64,000 nucleotides of DNA from positions 62,001 to 126,000 of the forward strand of contig NZ_JAUYTT010000005.1 in the NCBI RefSeq assembly GCF_030695035.1, written 5' to 3'. The DNA is from Frigidibacter sp. (lineage in GTDB: Bacteria; Pseudomonadota; Alphaproteobacteria; Rhodobacterales; Rhodobacteraceae). This document shows positions 19,644 to 28,096 of this stretch, piece by piece. A program made the position numbers and the translations under genes. The notes beneath the pieces are model-generated. The model was not told the origin of the DNA and ran no database searches. It was given only the letters and a program-made list of their open reading frames with translations. Each line of letters opens with the position of its first letter. Positions within the stretch are counted from its first letter, which is position 1.

Positions 19644-21392
19644 TCATATCTGCGGCGGGCCGTCTGCCGGGGGGATGCCGCCAACCTCGAAGCGGACGCT
19701 CAGGCGATACTCGCCGTCGGCGCTGGTGATCTCTACCACGGTGTCAAGCTGCCCGGCGAAGGCGTTGATCAGCTTCGTGCCAATGCCCGGCGGATCGCCC
19801 TCAACCCTGTCCGGAACCCCGGCGCCTTGCGAGTTCACGATTTCCAGCGTTGCGGTGCCGTCCTTTTCGTCGCGCAGGCTCAGGCGAATCCAGCACTGGC
19901 CGCCACCCTCGGGCGCACTGGAATATTTCACCGCATTGGTCAGTGCCTCGGTCGCCAGCAGCGACACCGGCACCGCCTGATCGGGGTACAACGTCACCGG
20001 CGCAAAATCCGTGCGGATATCGAGGTTCGATCCGGGGGCCACCGACATCATCGTCATCTGGCTGACGATATCGCCCAGAAGCTGATCGGCCTGTACGGCC
20101 GACAAGGTTTCCGCCTGGTAGAGGTTGCGGTGGATGGTGGCCAGGCTGGCAACGCGGTCCTGCACGCTTTTCAGCACGCGGCGCGCGCCCGGTTCCTTCA
20201 CCTGCCGGATCTGCATGTTCATGATAGACGCGATCAGCTGCAGATTGTTCTTCACCCGGTGGTGGATTTCCTTCAGAAGCACGGTCTTTTCCTGCAGCGA
20301 GGCTTCCAGCTCCGCCTCATCGCGGATCAGGATCCGCGCGAGGTTGTGGAAGGTCTGGCTGACATCTGCGATCTCGGCCGGGGCATCCTTCAGCACATCG
20401 GGCGGCACCTCGCGGCGGCCCAGGGCAAAGCGGCGCATCTGGCCGCGCAGCTCGCGCACATGGCGGATCACCAGACGGTCCACCGCTGCATAGGCGACCA
20501 GCAGGCTGGTAATCCACATGGTCAGCGGGAACAGCAGGGTGGAGGGCGCAATCAGGTCGCGGCCCAGCTGTGCCTGCTCGGGCGGCCAGCTGCCGACGAC
20601 ATGCACCATGCCCGGAACGAGGTCGAGCACGGCGAACACCCGCGAACGACCCTCGCCATCCCGCGCGCGGAAGATCGCGGCGTCACTGTCCACCAGAGTA
20701 GAGGCCTCGCGCCCTACCGGCAGGACCAGAGGCACCTCGACCAGACGGTGATTTTCCACGAATAGCGGCTCGCCGGCATGGTTGAACATGACGATGTTCA
20801 CATCACGGTCCCGTCCCCGGCGCGAGCGCAGCAGCTCCAGCGTCGAATGCTTAACCGATAGCGTCAGCATCCCCAGCAACACGCCATCCTTGCTGACCGG
20901 CTGCGATACGATCAGCACCGGCACTCGCGAGACCTCGCCAGAGGCATTGGCGGTGACCATCGCCCGGGGCGCGGCAAGAAACGCCTTGTAGGTCGGGCTT
21001 TGCGACATGTCGCGGGCCTCGGCCAGCGAGGAACAGGTCATCTGGCCATTGGTCGGGATAAAGCCGGCAAAAGCATAGATCGGGCTGCGTTTGACATAAT
21101 CGCCGAGGATCTGCGAGCAGGCGGCGTCGTTCCCCACCGTGTCCAGCAGCGCCTGCGACAGCGCCTCTGACGCGCCAAGCGCGCTTTCGATCATCGCGCG
21201 CTCACCCGCGGCAGCATTGGAGGTGCGTTGCAGCAGTGCCGATTCCGTGGCCTGCTCGGCATCCTCGGCCATGCGCCAGGTCTGCACCAGAGCGATGGTC
21301 CCCAAGGGCAGCAGGGCCACCGACAGAAGAAAGGCCAGGCGAAAGCCCAGCCGTTCCGTGAATTTCAGTTTTCCCCGAAGCCCGGCTTTCAT
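19644..21392 (-). CDS. HWE/HisKA_2 sensor histidine kinase, probable PhyK-like input to the general stress response
   Basis: A 582-residue membrane kinase. TM1 is at about residues 18-36, a periplasmic sensor region at about 37-282 (with Cys92 and Cys120), TM2 at about 283-305, then a HAMP-like linker. The HisKA_2 dimerisation motif KEIHHRVKNNLQLI has the phospho-acceptor near His378, and the ATPase domain has LLATEALTNAVKY and GIGTKL. It lies 4 bases after ecfG in one operon with nepR. Such kinases phosphorylate PhyR to release the sigma factor; the stimulus is unknown. Confidence 0.88.
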   Translation of the reverse strand: MKAGLRGKLKFTERLGFRLAFLLSVALLPLGTIALVQTWRMAEDAEQATESALLQRTSNAAAGERAMIESALGASEALSQALLDTVGNDAACSQILGDYVKRSPIYAFAGFIPTNGQMTCSSLAEARDMSQSPTYKAFLAAPRAMVTANASGEVSRVPVLIVSQPVSKDGVLLGMLTLSVKHSTLELLRSRRGRDRDVNIVMFNHAGEPLFVENHRLVEVPLVLPVGREASTLVDSDAAIFRARDGEGRSRVFAVLDLVPGMVHVVGSWPPEQAQLGRDLIAPSTLLFPLTMWITSLLVAYAAVDRLVIRHVRELRGQMRRFALGRREVPPDVLKDAPAEIADVSQTFHNLARILIRDEAELEASLQEKTVLLKEIHHRVKNNLQLIASIMNMQIRQVKEPGARRVLKSVQDRVASLATIHRNLYQAETLSAVQADQLLGDIVSQMTMMSVAPGSNLDIRTDFAPVTLYPDQAVPVSLLATEALTNAVKYSSAPEGGGQCWIRLSLRDEKDGTATLEIVNSQGAGVPDRVEGDPPGIGTKLINAFAGQLDTVVEITSADGEYRLSVRFEVGGIPPADGPPQI

Positions 21393-21396
21393 GCCG

Positions 21397-21957
21397 TCAA
21401 CCCGATGAGGCGGACGCCGCCATCACGGCCATTGTCGCGGGGTCAGTCATGGTCAGCTCCTCGCCTTCGGCCAGCTGCAGCAGTTCCGCCAGCCGCTTGC
21501 GGCCACGGTTGGCGCGGCTCTTGATGGTGCCCACCGCCACGCCGCACATCTGCGCCGCCTCTTCGTAGGCGAACCCCGAGGCCCCGACAAGGATCAGCGC
21601 CTCGCGCTGCTCATCCGGAAGCTGCTCGAAGGCCACCCGGAAATCGGCCAGCGCCAGGCGCCCATCATGGTCAGGCTTGGTCGCCAGCCGGCTGGCATGG
21701 ATGCCATCGACATCGGCGACCTCGCGACGGGTCTTGCGACGGCCCGAATAGAAGGTGTTGCGCAGGATCGTGAACAGCCAGGCGCGCAGGTTCGTGCCGC
21801 GCTGGAAGCGGTCGATATTGCTCCAGGCCTTCAGGATCGTATCCTGCACCAGATCATCCGCGGCAGACGAATTGCGCGTCAGGCTAAGCGCGAAGGCGCG
21901 CAGCGCGCCGAGGTGGGTGACCAGCTCGTCGCGCGGATCAACAGAACCGTCGTTCAT
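21397..21957 (-). CDS. ecfG: EcfG-type general stress response sigma factor
   Basis: A 186-residue ECF sigma factor of the EcfG group. Region 2 includes DDLVQDTILKAWSNIDRF (about residues 34-51) and TNLRAWLFTILRN; region 4 includes EEAAQMCGVAVGTIKSRANRG (about 138-155), the helix-turn-helix that reads the -35. The ATG overlaps the nepR stop as ATGA. By the established scheme it is held inactive by NepR and released by phospho-PhyR. Its promoter appears to be autoregulated. Confidence 0.92.
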   Translation of the reverse strand: MNDGSVDPRDELVTHLGALRAFALSLTRNSSAADDLVQDTILKAWSNIDRFQRGTNLRAWLFTILRNTFYSGRRKTRREVADVDGIHASRLATKPDHDGRLALADFRVAFEQLPDEQREALILVGASGFAYEEAAQMCGVAVGTIKSRANRGRKRLAELLQLAEGEELTMTDPATMAVMAASASSG

Positions 21958-22109
21958 TTCTCGCGGTCCTGTTCCTTGAGCTGCTGAAGAAGCTGCATGA
22001 ACTTGTCAGGAACCGACTCCTCCACCATCTGCTGGTAGACGCGCCTAAGATTCTCATCGATCTGGCGTTCCACGGTGGGCTTGCTCTCTTCGGTTCCGCT
22101 GGATTTCAT
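21954..22109 (-). CDS. nepR: NepR, anti-sigma factor of EcfG
   Basis: A short 51-residue protein encoded directly upstream of ecfG with a 4-base ATGA overlap. Its sequence includes IDENLRRVYQQMVEESVPDK, which matches the NepR core (I-x-x-x-L-R-x-x-Y-x-x-x-x-x-x-x-V-P), followed by the FMQLLQQLKEQ helix. NepR binds EcfG and is displaced by phosphorylated PhyR. The gene is easily missed because of its size. It starts 44 bases downstream of the minus-strand half of the shared stress promoter. Confidence 0.92.
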   Translation of the reverse strand: MKSSGTEESKPTVERQIDENLRRVYQQMVEESVPDKFMQLLQQLKEQDREK

Positions 22110-22145
22110 GCTGCTTCCCGGGTCGTATTTTTATTCACGCGCGCT

Positions 22146-22177
22146 GGAACCAAACTAGGGCCCCAGCGTTTGGTTCC
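22146..22177. promoter_or_regulatory. Bidirectional EcfG promoter between nepR and phyR
   Basis: On the plus strand GGAAC (22146-22150), a 16-base spacer and CGTT (22167-22170) match the EcfG consensus exactly, 38 bases before phyR. On the minus strand GGAAC (22177-22173), 16 bases and AGTT point at nepR. The whole is an inverted repeat with 10-bp perfect arms (GGAACCAAAC / GTTTGGTTCC) around 12 bases, so one palindrome supplies both divergent -35 elements. Confidence 0.82.
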
Positions 22178-22207
22178 CTGAAAAACTAAAAAATTGTCGG
22201 AGATGAC

Positions 22208-23020
22208 ATGACAGACGGGAAATCGACGGACATCACTGCGGCGATCGGGCCGGAGCTTCCGTTCCTGCGCCGCTATGCACGTGCGCTGACCGGCAGCCAG
22301 AGCACGGGTGACCGTTATGCGGTGGCCACGCTGGAGGCGATCCTGGCGGATCGGTCGATGTTCGAAGGCGATCTGCCGCCCCGTGTCGCGCTGTTCCGGG
22401 CCTTTCACGCAATCTGGTCCTCGGCCGGCGCGCCGGTGGCCGAAAGTGGCGCTGATGCGCTGGAGGCGCGGGCCCAGGTTCACCTGTCCAGCCTGACCCG
22501 CAACACCCGCGAGGCACTGCTGCTGCGCACCATCGAGGAAATGCGCTTCGACCAGATCGCGCAGATCATGGACGTGACCCAGTCCGAAGCCGAAGACCTT
22601 GTCACCATCGCCATGAACGAGATGGAGCGCAGCGTTCTGGGCCATGTAATGATCATCGAGGATGAGACGATCATCGCGATGGATATCCAAAGCATCGTGC
22701 AGTCGATGGGCCACCGCGTCACTGGCATCGCCCGCACCCGCGAACAGGCCGTCGCGCTGAGCCGCAAGGAACGCCCGAACCTCGTGCTGGCCGATATCCA
22801 GCTGGCCGACAACTCTTCGGGCGTCGATGCCGTCAACGACATCCTTGCCGAGTTGGGTGATATCCCGGTGATCTTCATCACCGCCTTCCCGGAACGCCTG
22901 CTGACGGGCGAGCGGCCGGAGCCGGCCTTCCTGATCTCGAAGCCTTACCTTGAGGAGCAGGTCCGCTCTGCCGTCAGCCAGGCGATGTTCTTCGCCTCGA
23001 CCGAGACGCTGGCTGCCTGA
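22208..23020 (+). CDS. phyR: PhyR, anti-anti-sigma response regulator
   Basis: A 270-residue two-domain regulator. The N-terminal part (about 1-140) is sigma-factor-like and mimics EcfG to titrate NepR (LLLRTIEEMRFDQIAQIMDV is the region-4-like helix pair). The C-terminal receiver domain (about 146-262) has the acidic pair in MIIEDE, the phospho-acceptor Asp196 in NLVLADIQLAD, and the Lys of FLISKPY. It is divergent from nepR-ecfG-kinase and followed by a terminator. Confidence 0.94.
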   Translation: MTDGKSTDITAAIGPELPFLRRYARALTGSQSTGDRYAVATLEAILADRSMFEGDLPPRVALFRAFHAIWSSAGAPVAESGADALEARAQVHLSSLTRNTREALLLRTIEEMRFDQIAQIMDVTQSEAEDLVTIAMNEMERSVLGHVMIIEDETIIAMDIQSIVQSMGHRVTGIARTREQAVALSRKERPNLVLADIQLADNSSGVDAVNDILAELGDIPVIFITAFPERLLTGERPEPAFLISKPYLEEQVRSAVSQAMFFASTETLAA

Positions 23021-23042
23021 GAACAACGTCACCGCATCCGTT

Positions 23043-23069
23043 AAAAGGCCGCCCCTTGGGCGGCCTTTT
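23043..23069. terminator. Bidirectional terminator between phyR and the DUF1328 gene
   Basis: A perfect 12-bp stem AAAAGGCCGCCC / GGGCGGCCTTTT with a 3-base loop. The A-run and T-run make it symmetrical, so it can stop both phyR (23 bases upstream) and the converging DUF1328 gene (ends at 23078). Confidence 0.92.
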
Positions 23070-23077
23070 GCGTAACG

Positions 23078-23245
23078 TCATGCCTGGCTTCGGATGGCGC
23101 GCACGATCAGCGCCACGACGAACAGCACCAGGAAGATGAAAAACAGGAACTGCGCAACGCCGGCAGAGGCGGTGGCAAGCCCACCAAAGCCGAAAACACC
23201 GGCGATGAGGGCGATGACGAAGAAGACGGCGGCCCAGTAGAGCAT
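23078..23245 (-). CDS. DUF1328 (YtjA-type) small membrane protein
   Basis: A 55-residue protein starting [20 protein letters not shown] and ending RAIRSQA, with two hydrophobic segments (about 3-20 and 30-50) separated by a Gly/Ala turn. This is the DUF1328 pattern of small stress-associated inner-membrane proteins. A clear AGGGAG ribosome site precedes the ATG. A minus-strand GGAAC-N16-CGTT promoter lies 68 bases upstream, so it is a probable general stress regulon member. Confidence 0.88.
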   Translation of the reverse strand: MLYWAAVFFVIALIAGVFGFGGLATASAGVAQFLFFIFLVLFVVALIVRAIRSQA

Positions 23246-23312
23246 GGTTGACTCCCTTCACTCTGGCAGAACACAATTGAATGGCACTGAAGACGCGCCA
23301 GATTTCAGTCCG

Positions 23313-23337
23313 AACGCGCCAAGCCTGCCGCGGTTCC
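23313..23337 (-). promoter_or_regulatory. EcfG-type promoter for the DUF1328 gene
   Basis: Read on the minus strand: GGAAC (23337-23333), a 16-base spacer, CGTT (23316-23313). This is an exact match to the general stress sigma consensus and is placed 68 bases before the DUF1328 start. Confidence 0.75.
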
Positions 23338-23378
23338 AAAATGCCGCAGCTGCGCAAGGCCAGTTTGCAAGCGCGGAA

Positions 23379-23403
23379 GGAACCGGAGCGGGGCCCGCGC
23401 GTT
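23379..23403 (+). promoter_or_regulatory. EcfG-type promoter for the DUF883 gene
   Basis: GGAAC (23379-23383), a 16-base spacer and CGTT (23400-23403), an exact consensus match 38 bases before the DUF883-like gene. It is divergent from, and 41 bases away from, the promoter of the DUF1328 gene. Confidence 0.78.
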
Positions 23404-23441
23404 GACCGGGCAACAGAAACACATCTTGAAGGAGACGTGAC

Positions 23442-23789
23442 ATGGCTCGCGCACCCGAACTTCCGACCGGCAACGGCAATGGCAAGGCGCTTGATGCCGA
23501 TTACGCCGCGCTGAGCGATCAGATTGCTTCGCTGAAGGCCGATCTTGCAAACATCACCGGCACACTGGCCGACATGGGCCGACATCAAGGTGCGTCCGCT
23601 GTCGAAGCTGCCAAGCTCCGCGCCGAACAGCTGCGCGACATGAGCTCGGAACAGGTCGAGGCACTGCGCGCGCGCGCGACCGACGCCGCTGCCCAAGCAG
23701 ATGCCTTCGTCAAAGAGCGTCCGGCGACCGCCGTTGGCGTGGCCGCGGCCCTTGGCTTCGTGCTGGGTCTGCTGACCGCCAAGCGCTGA
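23442..23789 (+). CDS. DUF883/ElaB-YqjD-like membrane-anchored protein
   Basis: A 115-residue protein with an amphipathic coiled-coil region (about residues 18-85) and a single C-terminal transmembrane segment in ERPATAVGVAAALGFVLGLL, the layout of ElaB/YqjD proteins. E. coli YqjD is a stationary-phase ribosome-binding inner-membrane protein under RpoS; a comparable stress role is inferred here from the EcfG promoter. A GAAGGAG ribosome site precedes the ATG. The next gene follows after 7 bases. Confidence 0.85.
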   Translation: MARAPELPTGNGNGKALDADYAALSDQIASLKADLANITGTLADMGRHQGASAVEAAKLRAEQLRDMSSEQVEALRARATDAAAQADAFVKERPATAVGVAAALGFVLGLLTAKR

Positions 23790-23796
23790 GGGCGAG

Positions 23797-24156
23797 ATGC
23801 TCAAAGGTCTCCTGACCGACGTTCAGGTTACTGTGGAACGGACTGCCCGGCGGGCGGTCCGTTCTGCCGTACTGGGCGCCTTTGCCGCACTGTTTGCCTT
23901 GATTGCTCTCGGCTTTCTCACCGCGGCGGGTTTCATCGCGCTGATGGTGGAATATGGCCCGGTCGCAGCGGCATTGACGCTGGGGATCGGCTATCTGGTT
24001 CTGGCCGCGCTGTTTCTGGTGGCGATGGCCAGCGGGCGCACTGCGCCGCCGCCCCCTCCGCCGGTGGAAAAGCCGCGCCCGCCACTGGCTGACGCCTTCT
24101 TGCTGGGCATGGAGGCTGGCCGCGGTTTCGCCCGCGGGCGTCGCGGCGACCTTTAA
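23797..24156 (+). CDS. Holin-X/YqjE-like small membrane protein
   Basis: A 119-residue protein with two transmembrane segments (about residues 26-50 and 56-80) between basic ends, and a Pro-rich stretch after residue 82. This is the Actinobacterial holin-X / YqjE pattern, commonly encoded next to YqjD-type proteins. It is probably co-transcribed with the DUF883 gene from the EcfG promoter. It converges with the YihY gene, the two stops overlapping by 4 bases. Confidence 0.75.
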   Translation: MLKGLLTDVQVTVERTARRAVRSAVLGAFAALFALIALGFLTAAGFIALMVEYGPVAAALTLGIGYLVLAALFLVAMASGRTAPPPPPPVEKPRPPLADAFLLGMEAGRGFARGRRGDL

Positions 24157-25055
24157 GCCTCGTCCGCGGCCGGCTCGGGCGGCCGCGGAATACCCAAGAC
24201 CCGGTTCAGCGCGGCCCCCAGCAGAACTGCATAGGCCGAGAGGTAGAACCACATCAGCAGCGCCACCACCGCGCCAAGCGATCCGTACACCCGGTTGTAC
24301 GAGCCGAAATTCGCCAAATACATCGAGAAGGCCAGCGAGGCCGCGGCCCAAAGCAGCGCCGCCAATCCGGCACCCGGCGTGATCCAGCTCGCCCGCCGCT
24401 CGGATTTCGTGTTGGGGCCAAAGCGATAGACCAGCCCCAGTGTCGCCAGCACCAGCAGGAAGGTCGCGGCCCAAGGCAGGCCCGCCACGATACGTCCCTC
24501 GACCGGGCCAAGCGGCAGGAAGGCCAGCAGGATCGGGATCACCACCACCGTGATCAACCCTGCAATGGCCATCCCCAGTACCGCCAGCGTCAGCCCCATC
24601 GCCACGGCCAGTTGCCCCACACCGCCACGTCTGGGGGAGCCGTAGATGGTGTTCAGCCCCTTCACGACCGAGGCGAGCCCCGCGCGGGTCGACCAAAGCG
24701 CCACCCCAAGCGAGATCCCGGTGCGCCAGCCGACCTGCTCGCCCGACGACTGCACCAGCGCCTCGACCTGACCACGGATCAGCCCGAAAGCCTCGGGCGG
24801 GATAAAGCCGCTTGCAACCTCAAGATAGCTTTGCAGCGCCGCCGGATCGGCCAGCCAGCTCCAGACCGACACCACCGCGCCGAGCGCGGGAAACAGCGCG
24901 AACATGGCATAGAACGCCACCCCGGCCGCGATCAGGCCAAGGTTGCGCTCATCCGTCAGGCGCCAAACCTCGGTCAGGATCGTCCAGGGGGTCAGGGGCT
25001 TTGGGGGCATCGGGGCGGTCCCTGTGTCATCGGCCAGCGCTTCGCGTCCGGGCAA
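24153..25055 (-). CDS. YihY/BrkB family inner-membrane protein
   Basis: A 300-residue protein with six predicted membrane segments and the family signature GVAFYAMFALFPALGAVVS near residue 45. YihY-type proteins were once called ribonuclease BN by mistake; their function is unknown. The start is uncertain: TTG 25055 gives the full length, and ATG 25010 would remove 15 residues; neither has a good ribosome site. A possible EcfG-like promoter lies far upstream. Confidence 0.82.
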   Translation of the reverse strand: MPGREALADDTGTAPMPPKPLTPWTILTEVWRLTDERNLGLIAAGVAFYAMFALFPALGAVVSVWSWLADPAALQSYLEVASGFIPPEAFGLIRGQVEALVQSSGEQVGWRTGISLGVALWSTRAGLASVVKGLNTIYGSPRRGGVGQLAVAMGLTLAVLGMAIAGLITVVVIPILLAFLPLGPVEGRIVAGLPWAATFLLVLATLGLVYRFGPNTKSERRASWITPGAGLAALLWAAASLAFSMYLANFGSYNRVYGSLGAVVALLMWFYLSAYAVLLGAALNRVLGIPRPPEPAADEA

Positions 25056-25378
25056 TGGTGACCCGGTGAAGAACGGGATGCAACCAGTTGCAGCACAAAG
25101 ATTATCGGCTGATCGGGGGGTAGGGGAGCCGCGAAACGGACCTCTGGTGAGGGACAGTGGGGCGAGGCCCGTTTCGCGACATCCGGCGTTAGGCGGGGAC
25201 CATTTGCCGGATCACCGGGCAGCCCGGCAAAGCCGCGCGGTTCATCTGAATAACCACAAACCCGCCTGCCGGTTCCCGCAGCAGCGCAGATTTTTCACCG
25301 TTACCGCAAACGGTTTTCCCTTGCCCTCACCGCCCGGGATGGTTGACTGACGCCGGGCGCAAGACACGGGAGCGGGCC
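25056..25378. other. Non-coding gap between the YihY gene and xylB
   Basis: These 323 bases separate divergent genes. They hold a minus-strand GGAAC-N16-GGTT promoter candidate at 25252-25276, a 10-bp perfect inverted repeat CGCGAAACGG / CCGTTTCGCG at 25130-25139 and 25169-25178, and an 8-bp inverted repeat TTTGCCGG / CCGGCAAA near 25203-25229. No open frame with coding character was seen. Confidence 0.6.
25252..25276 (-). promoter_or_regulatory. Possible EcfG-type promoter for the YihY gene
   Basis: On the minus strand GGAAC (25276-25272), 16 bases, then GGTT (25255-25252), the same -10 variant as upstream of the PRC-barrel gene. It would give an unusually long leader of about 195 bases before the TTG start, so the assignment is tentative. 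Confidence 0.35.
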
Positions 25379-26815
25379 ATGTATATCGGACTAGATCTGG
25401 GAACCTCGGGGCTGAAGGGCATCCTCATCGACGACGCGCAACGCGTGCTGGCAGAGGCGACGGCGCCGCTGACCGTCTCGCGCCCGGCAGCGGGCTGGTC
25501 GGAGCAGGCACCGGCCGATTGGACCCTGGCGGCAGAGACTGTGCTAGGTGAACTCGCAGCTTATGGGCTTGGCGCAGTGCGCGGCATCGGGCTTTCGGGC
25601 CATATGCACGGCGCGACGCTGCTGGACGCTTCCGACAAGGTGCTGCGGCCCTGCATCTTGTGGAACGACACCCGCGCCCATGCCGAAGCAGCGGCGCTGG
25701 ATGCCGATCCGCGCTTTCGCGCGATCACCGGGAATATCGTCTTCCCGGGCTTTACTGCACCGAAGCTGGTCTGGGTGGCGCGGCATGAACCCGAAGTGTT
25801 CGCCAAGGTCGCCAAGGTGTTGCTGCCGAAGGATTATTTGCGCCTTTGGCTGACAGGCGAGCACGCCGGCGAGATGTCGGATGCTGCTGGCACCAGCTGG
25901 CTGGATACTGGCGCGCGGGGCTGGTCGAGCGATCTGCTGGACGCGACGGGCATGACCCTGTCGCAGATGCCGCGGCTGGTGGAGGGGTCCGAGGTGTCGG
26001 GCATTCTGCGCGCAGACATAGCGGGTCGGTTTGGGATGCCGGCGGGTGTGGTTGTAGCCGGGGGCGGGGGGGACAACGCCGCCTCGGGCATTGGCGTCGG
26101 TGTGGTGAAGGCGGGGCAGGCCTTCGTCTCGCTGGGAACCTCGGGCGTGCTGTTTGCCGCGAATGACGGCTACCAGCCCGATCCGGCGACGGCGGTGCAT
26201 ACCTTCTGCCACGCGCTGCCCGGCACCTGGCACCAGATGGGGGTGATCCTGGCCGCGACCGACGCGCTGAACTGGTTCGCGCGGCTGGCAGGCACCGCAG
26301 CCGCCGGGCTGACCGCCGATCTGGGCGCGCTGCAAGGCCCCGGCAGCACGCGGTTCCTGCCGTATCTCGGCGGTGAGCGCACGCCGCTGAACGATGCCGC
26401 CGTGCGCGGGGCCTTCATCGGGCTCGACCATGCGACGGACCAGCAGGCCGCGACCCGCGCCGTGCTGGAGGGCGTGACCTTCGCCATCGCCGATTGCCGC
26501 GATGCGCTGGCGGCGACGGGCACACGGATTGACAGCCTGCTGGCGGTGGGCGGTGGCTCACGCTCCGACTACTGGCTGGCCGCGATTGCGACTGCGCTCG
26601 ACACGCCGGTTTCGGTGCCGGTCGCGGGCGATTTCGGCGGGGCGTTCGGGGCCGCGCGGCTGGGGATGATGGCCGCCACCGGCGCGGGAGCCGAACTGGC
26701 AACCCCGCCCGAGATTGCGCGGATGATCGAGCCAGTGACAGCGCTGGTTCCGGCCTTTGCCGAGGGCCATGCCCGCTACCGCGCCGCGCGGGACGCGATC
26801 CGCGCTCTGGTTTAG
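25379..26815 (+). CDS. xylB: Xylulokinase (FGGY family)
   Basis: A 478-residue sugar kinase converting D-xylulose to D-xylulose 5-phosphate. The N-terminal [15 protein letters not shown] phosphate loop, the substrate-side [13 protein letters not shown] and LWNDTRA blocks, and the C-terminal [12 protein letters not shown] site are all characteristic of XylB. The ATG at 25379 has a GGGAG ribosome site. No other xylose gene is adjacent, so it stands alone. It converges with dnaQ, stops overlapping by 4 bases. Confidence 0.9.
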   Translation: MYIGLDLGTSGLKGILIDDAQRVLAEATAPLTVSRPAAGWSEQAPADWTLAAETVLGELAAYGLGAVRGIGLSGHMHGATLLDASDKVLRPCILWNDTRAHAEAAALDADPRFRAITGNIVFPGFTAPKLVWVARHEPEVFAKVAKVLLPKDYLRLWLTGEHAGEMSDAAGTSWLDTGARGWSSDLLDATGMTLSQMPRLVEGSEVSGILRADIAGRFGMPAGVVVAGGGGDNAASGIGVGVVKAGQAFVSLGTSGVLFAANDGYQPDPATAVHTFCHALPGTWHQMGVILAATDALNWFARLAGTAAAGLTADLGALQGPGSTRFLPYLGGERTPLNDAAVRGAFIGLDHATDQQAATRAVLEGVTFAIADCRDALAATGTRIDSLLAVGGGSRSDYWLAAIATALDTPVSVPVAGDFGGAFGAARLGMMAATGAGAELATPPEIARMIEPVTALVPAFAEGHARYRAARDAIRALV

Positions 26816-27507
26816 GCGAAGCGCCGCCAGATCGCGGCGTCGCCAAGTCCTGCGACGAAGGCCGCATGGGCCTCTGCCTCCGCCTCTGTCAGGCGCGGGG
26901 GCAGGGGCTCAGGACGGGTGCGCGGGCGCCAGGCCTCGACCGGCTGCGCGCCGGCCTTGGGGGTCGGGGCGCTGGACAGCACGAGGTCCGGCTGCCGCCC
27001 GCCCAGAAGCTCCAGATACACCTCGGCCAGGATCTCACTGTCCAGCAGCGCGCCATGCTTCTCGCGCGAGGTATTGTCTACGCCGAACCGCCGGCAAAGG
27101 GCATCGAGCGAGGCGGGCGAGCCCGGAAACTTGCGCCGGGCGATCAGCAGCGTGTCCAGCGCCCGGTCCGCCGCGATCAGCGGCAGCTTGGCCCAGGACA
27201 GCTCAGCATTCAGGAATTTCATGTCGAAGGAGGCGTTGTGGATCACCAGCTTGGCATCCATGCCGATGAAGTCCCAGAAGGCCGCGCCAATCTCGGCAAA
27301 CCTCGGCTTGTCGCGCAGGAAGTCGTCGCCAAGGCCATGCACGGCAAAGGCCTCGGCCGGCATCGCGCGTTCGGGGTTGATGTATTGGTGATAGACCCGG
27401 CCGGTGGGCATGTGGTTCAGCAGTTCCACCGCCCCAATTTCGACGATGCGGTGGCCCTCGGAGGGTTCGAAGCCGGTGGTTTCGGTGTCGAGGACGATTT
27501 CACGCAT
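26812..27507 (-). CDS. dnaQ: DNA polymerase III epsilon subunit, proofreading exonuclease
   Basis: A 231-residue DEDDh exonuclease. Exo I is [11 protein letters not shown] (residues ~5-15), exo [16 protein letters not shown], and exo [20 protein letters not shown] with the histidine of the DEDDh set. The C-terminal ~45 residues after QPDLVLSS are Pro-rich and correspond to the linker and alpha-binding tail. It overlaps coaE by 8 bases in the leftward operon maf-aroE-coaE-dnaQ beside the origin. Confidence 0.95.
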   Translation of the reverse strand: MREIVLDTETTGFEPSEGHRIVEIGAVELLNHMPTGRVYHQYINPERAMPAEAFAVHGLGDDFLRDKPRFAEIGAAFWDFIGMDAKLVIHNASFDMKFLNAELSWAKLPLIAADRALDTLLIARRKFPGSPASLDALCRRFGVDNTSREKHGALLDSEILAEVYLELLGGRQPDLVLSSAPTPKAGAQPVEAWRPRTRPEPLPPRLTEAEAEAHAAFVAGLGDAAIWRRFA

Positions 27508-28096
27508 GACGGGCCCTGATGGTTTCGATCAGGTCTTGCACGGCGGCACGGGTGGCTTCAAGGCCGTTGGTCTCGATCACCCAGGTGGCACGTGCGCGCT
27601 TTTTGGCATCTGGCATCTGCCGCGACAGGATCAGGTCCAGCTGCGCCTCGGTCATGCCCGGGCGGGCGAGAACGCGGGCGCGCTGCACCTCGGGCGGGGC
27701 AGAGACGACCAGCGTGGCATCCATCTGCGCCTCGGCGCCGGTTTCGAAGAGCAGGGGAATGTCGAGCAGGACCAGCGGTTTATCCGCCGCATCCGTCAGA
27801 AACGCCTCCCGGTTCGCAGCAACCAGCGGATGCACGGCGCGTTCGATCTGGCCCAAGGCGGTGGGGTCTTTTGCGATCCAGTCCTTCAGCGCGGCCCGGT
27901 CCACGGCGCCGTCCTTGACAGCCTCCGGATGCAGTTCTGCGATGGCTGGCACCGCAGCCCCGCCGGGCGCATAGAGCCGGTGGACGGCCGCATCCGCATC
28001 CCACACCGGCACGCCCGCCTCGGCGAACATCGCCGCGGTAGTGGACTTGCCCATGCCGATGGATCCGGTGAGGCCGAGCCGGAAGGGCCCGCTCAT
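27500..28096 (-). CDS. coaE: Dephospho-CoA kinase
   Basis: A 198-residue P-loop kinase for the last step of coenzyme A synthesis. Walker A is [17 protein letters not shown] (about residues 8-24), followed by the [14 protein letters not shown] substrate motif and the [13 protein letters not shown] block. The ATG overlaps the aroE stop as ATGA. Confidence 0.95.
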   Translation of the reverse strand: MSGPFRLGLTGSIGMGKSTTAAMFAEAGVPVWDADAAVHRLYAPGGAAVPAIAELHPEAVKDGAVDRAALKDWIAKDPTALGQIERAVHPLVAANREAFLTDAADKPLVLLDIPLLFETGAEAQMDATLVVSAPPEVQRARVLARPGMTEAQLDLILSRQMPDAKKRARATWVIETNGLEATRAAVQDLIETIRARHA

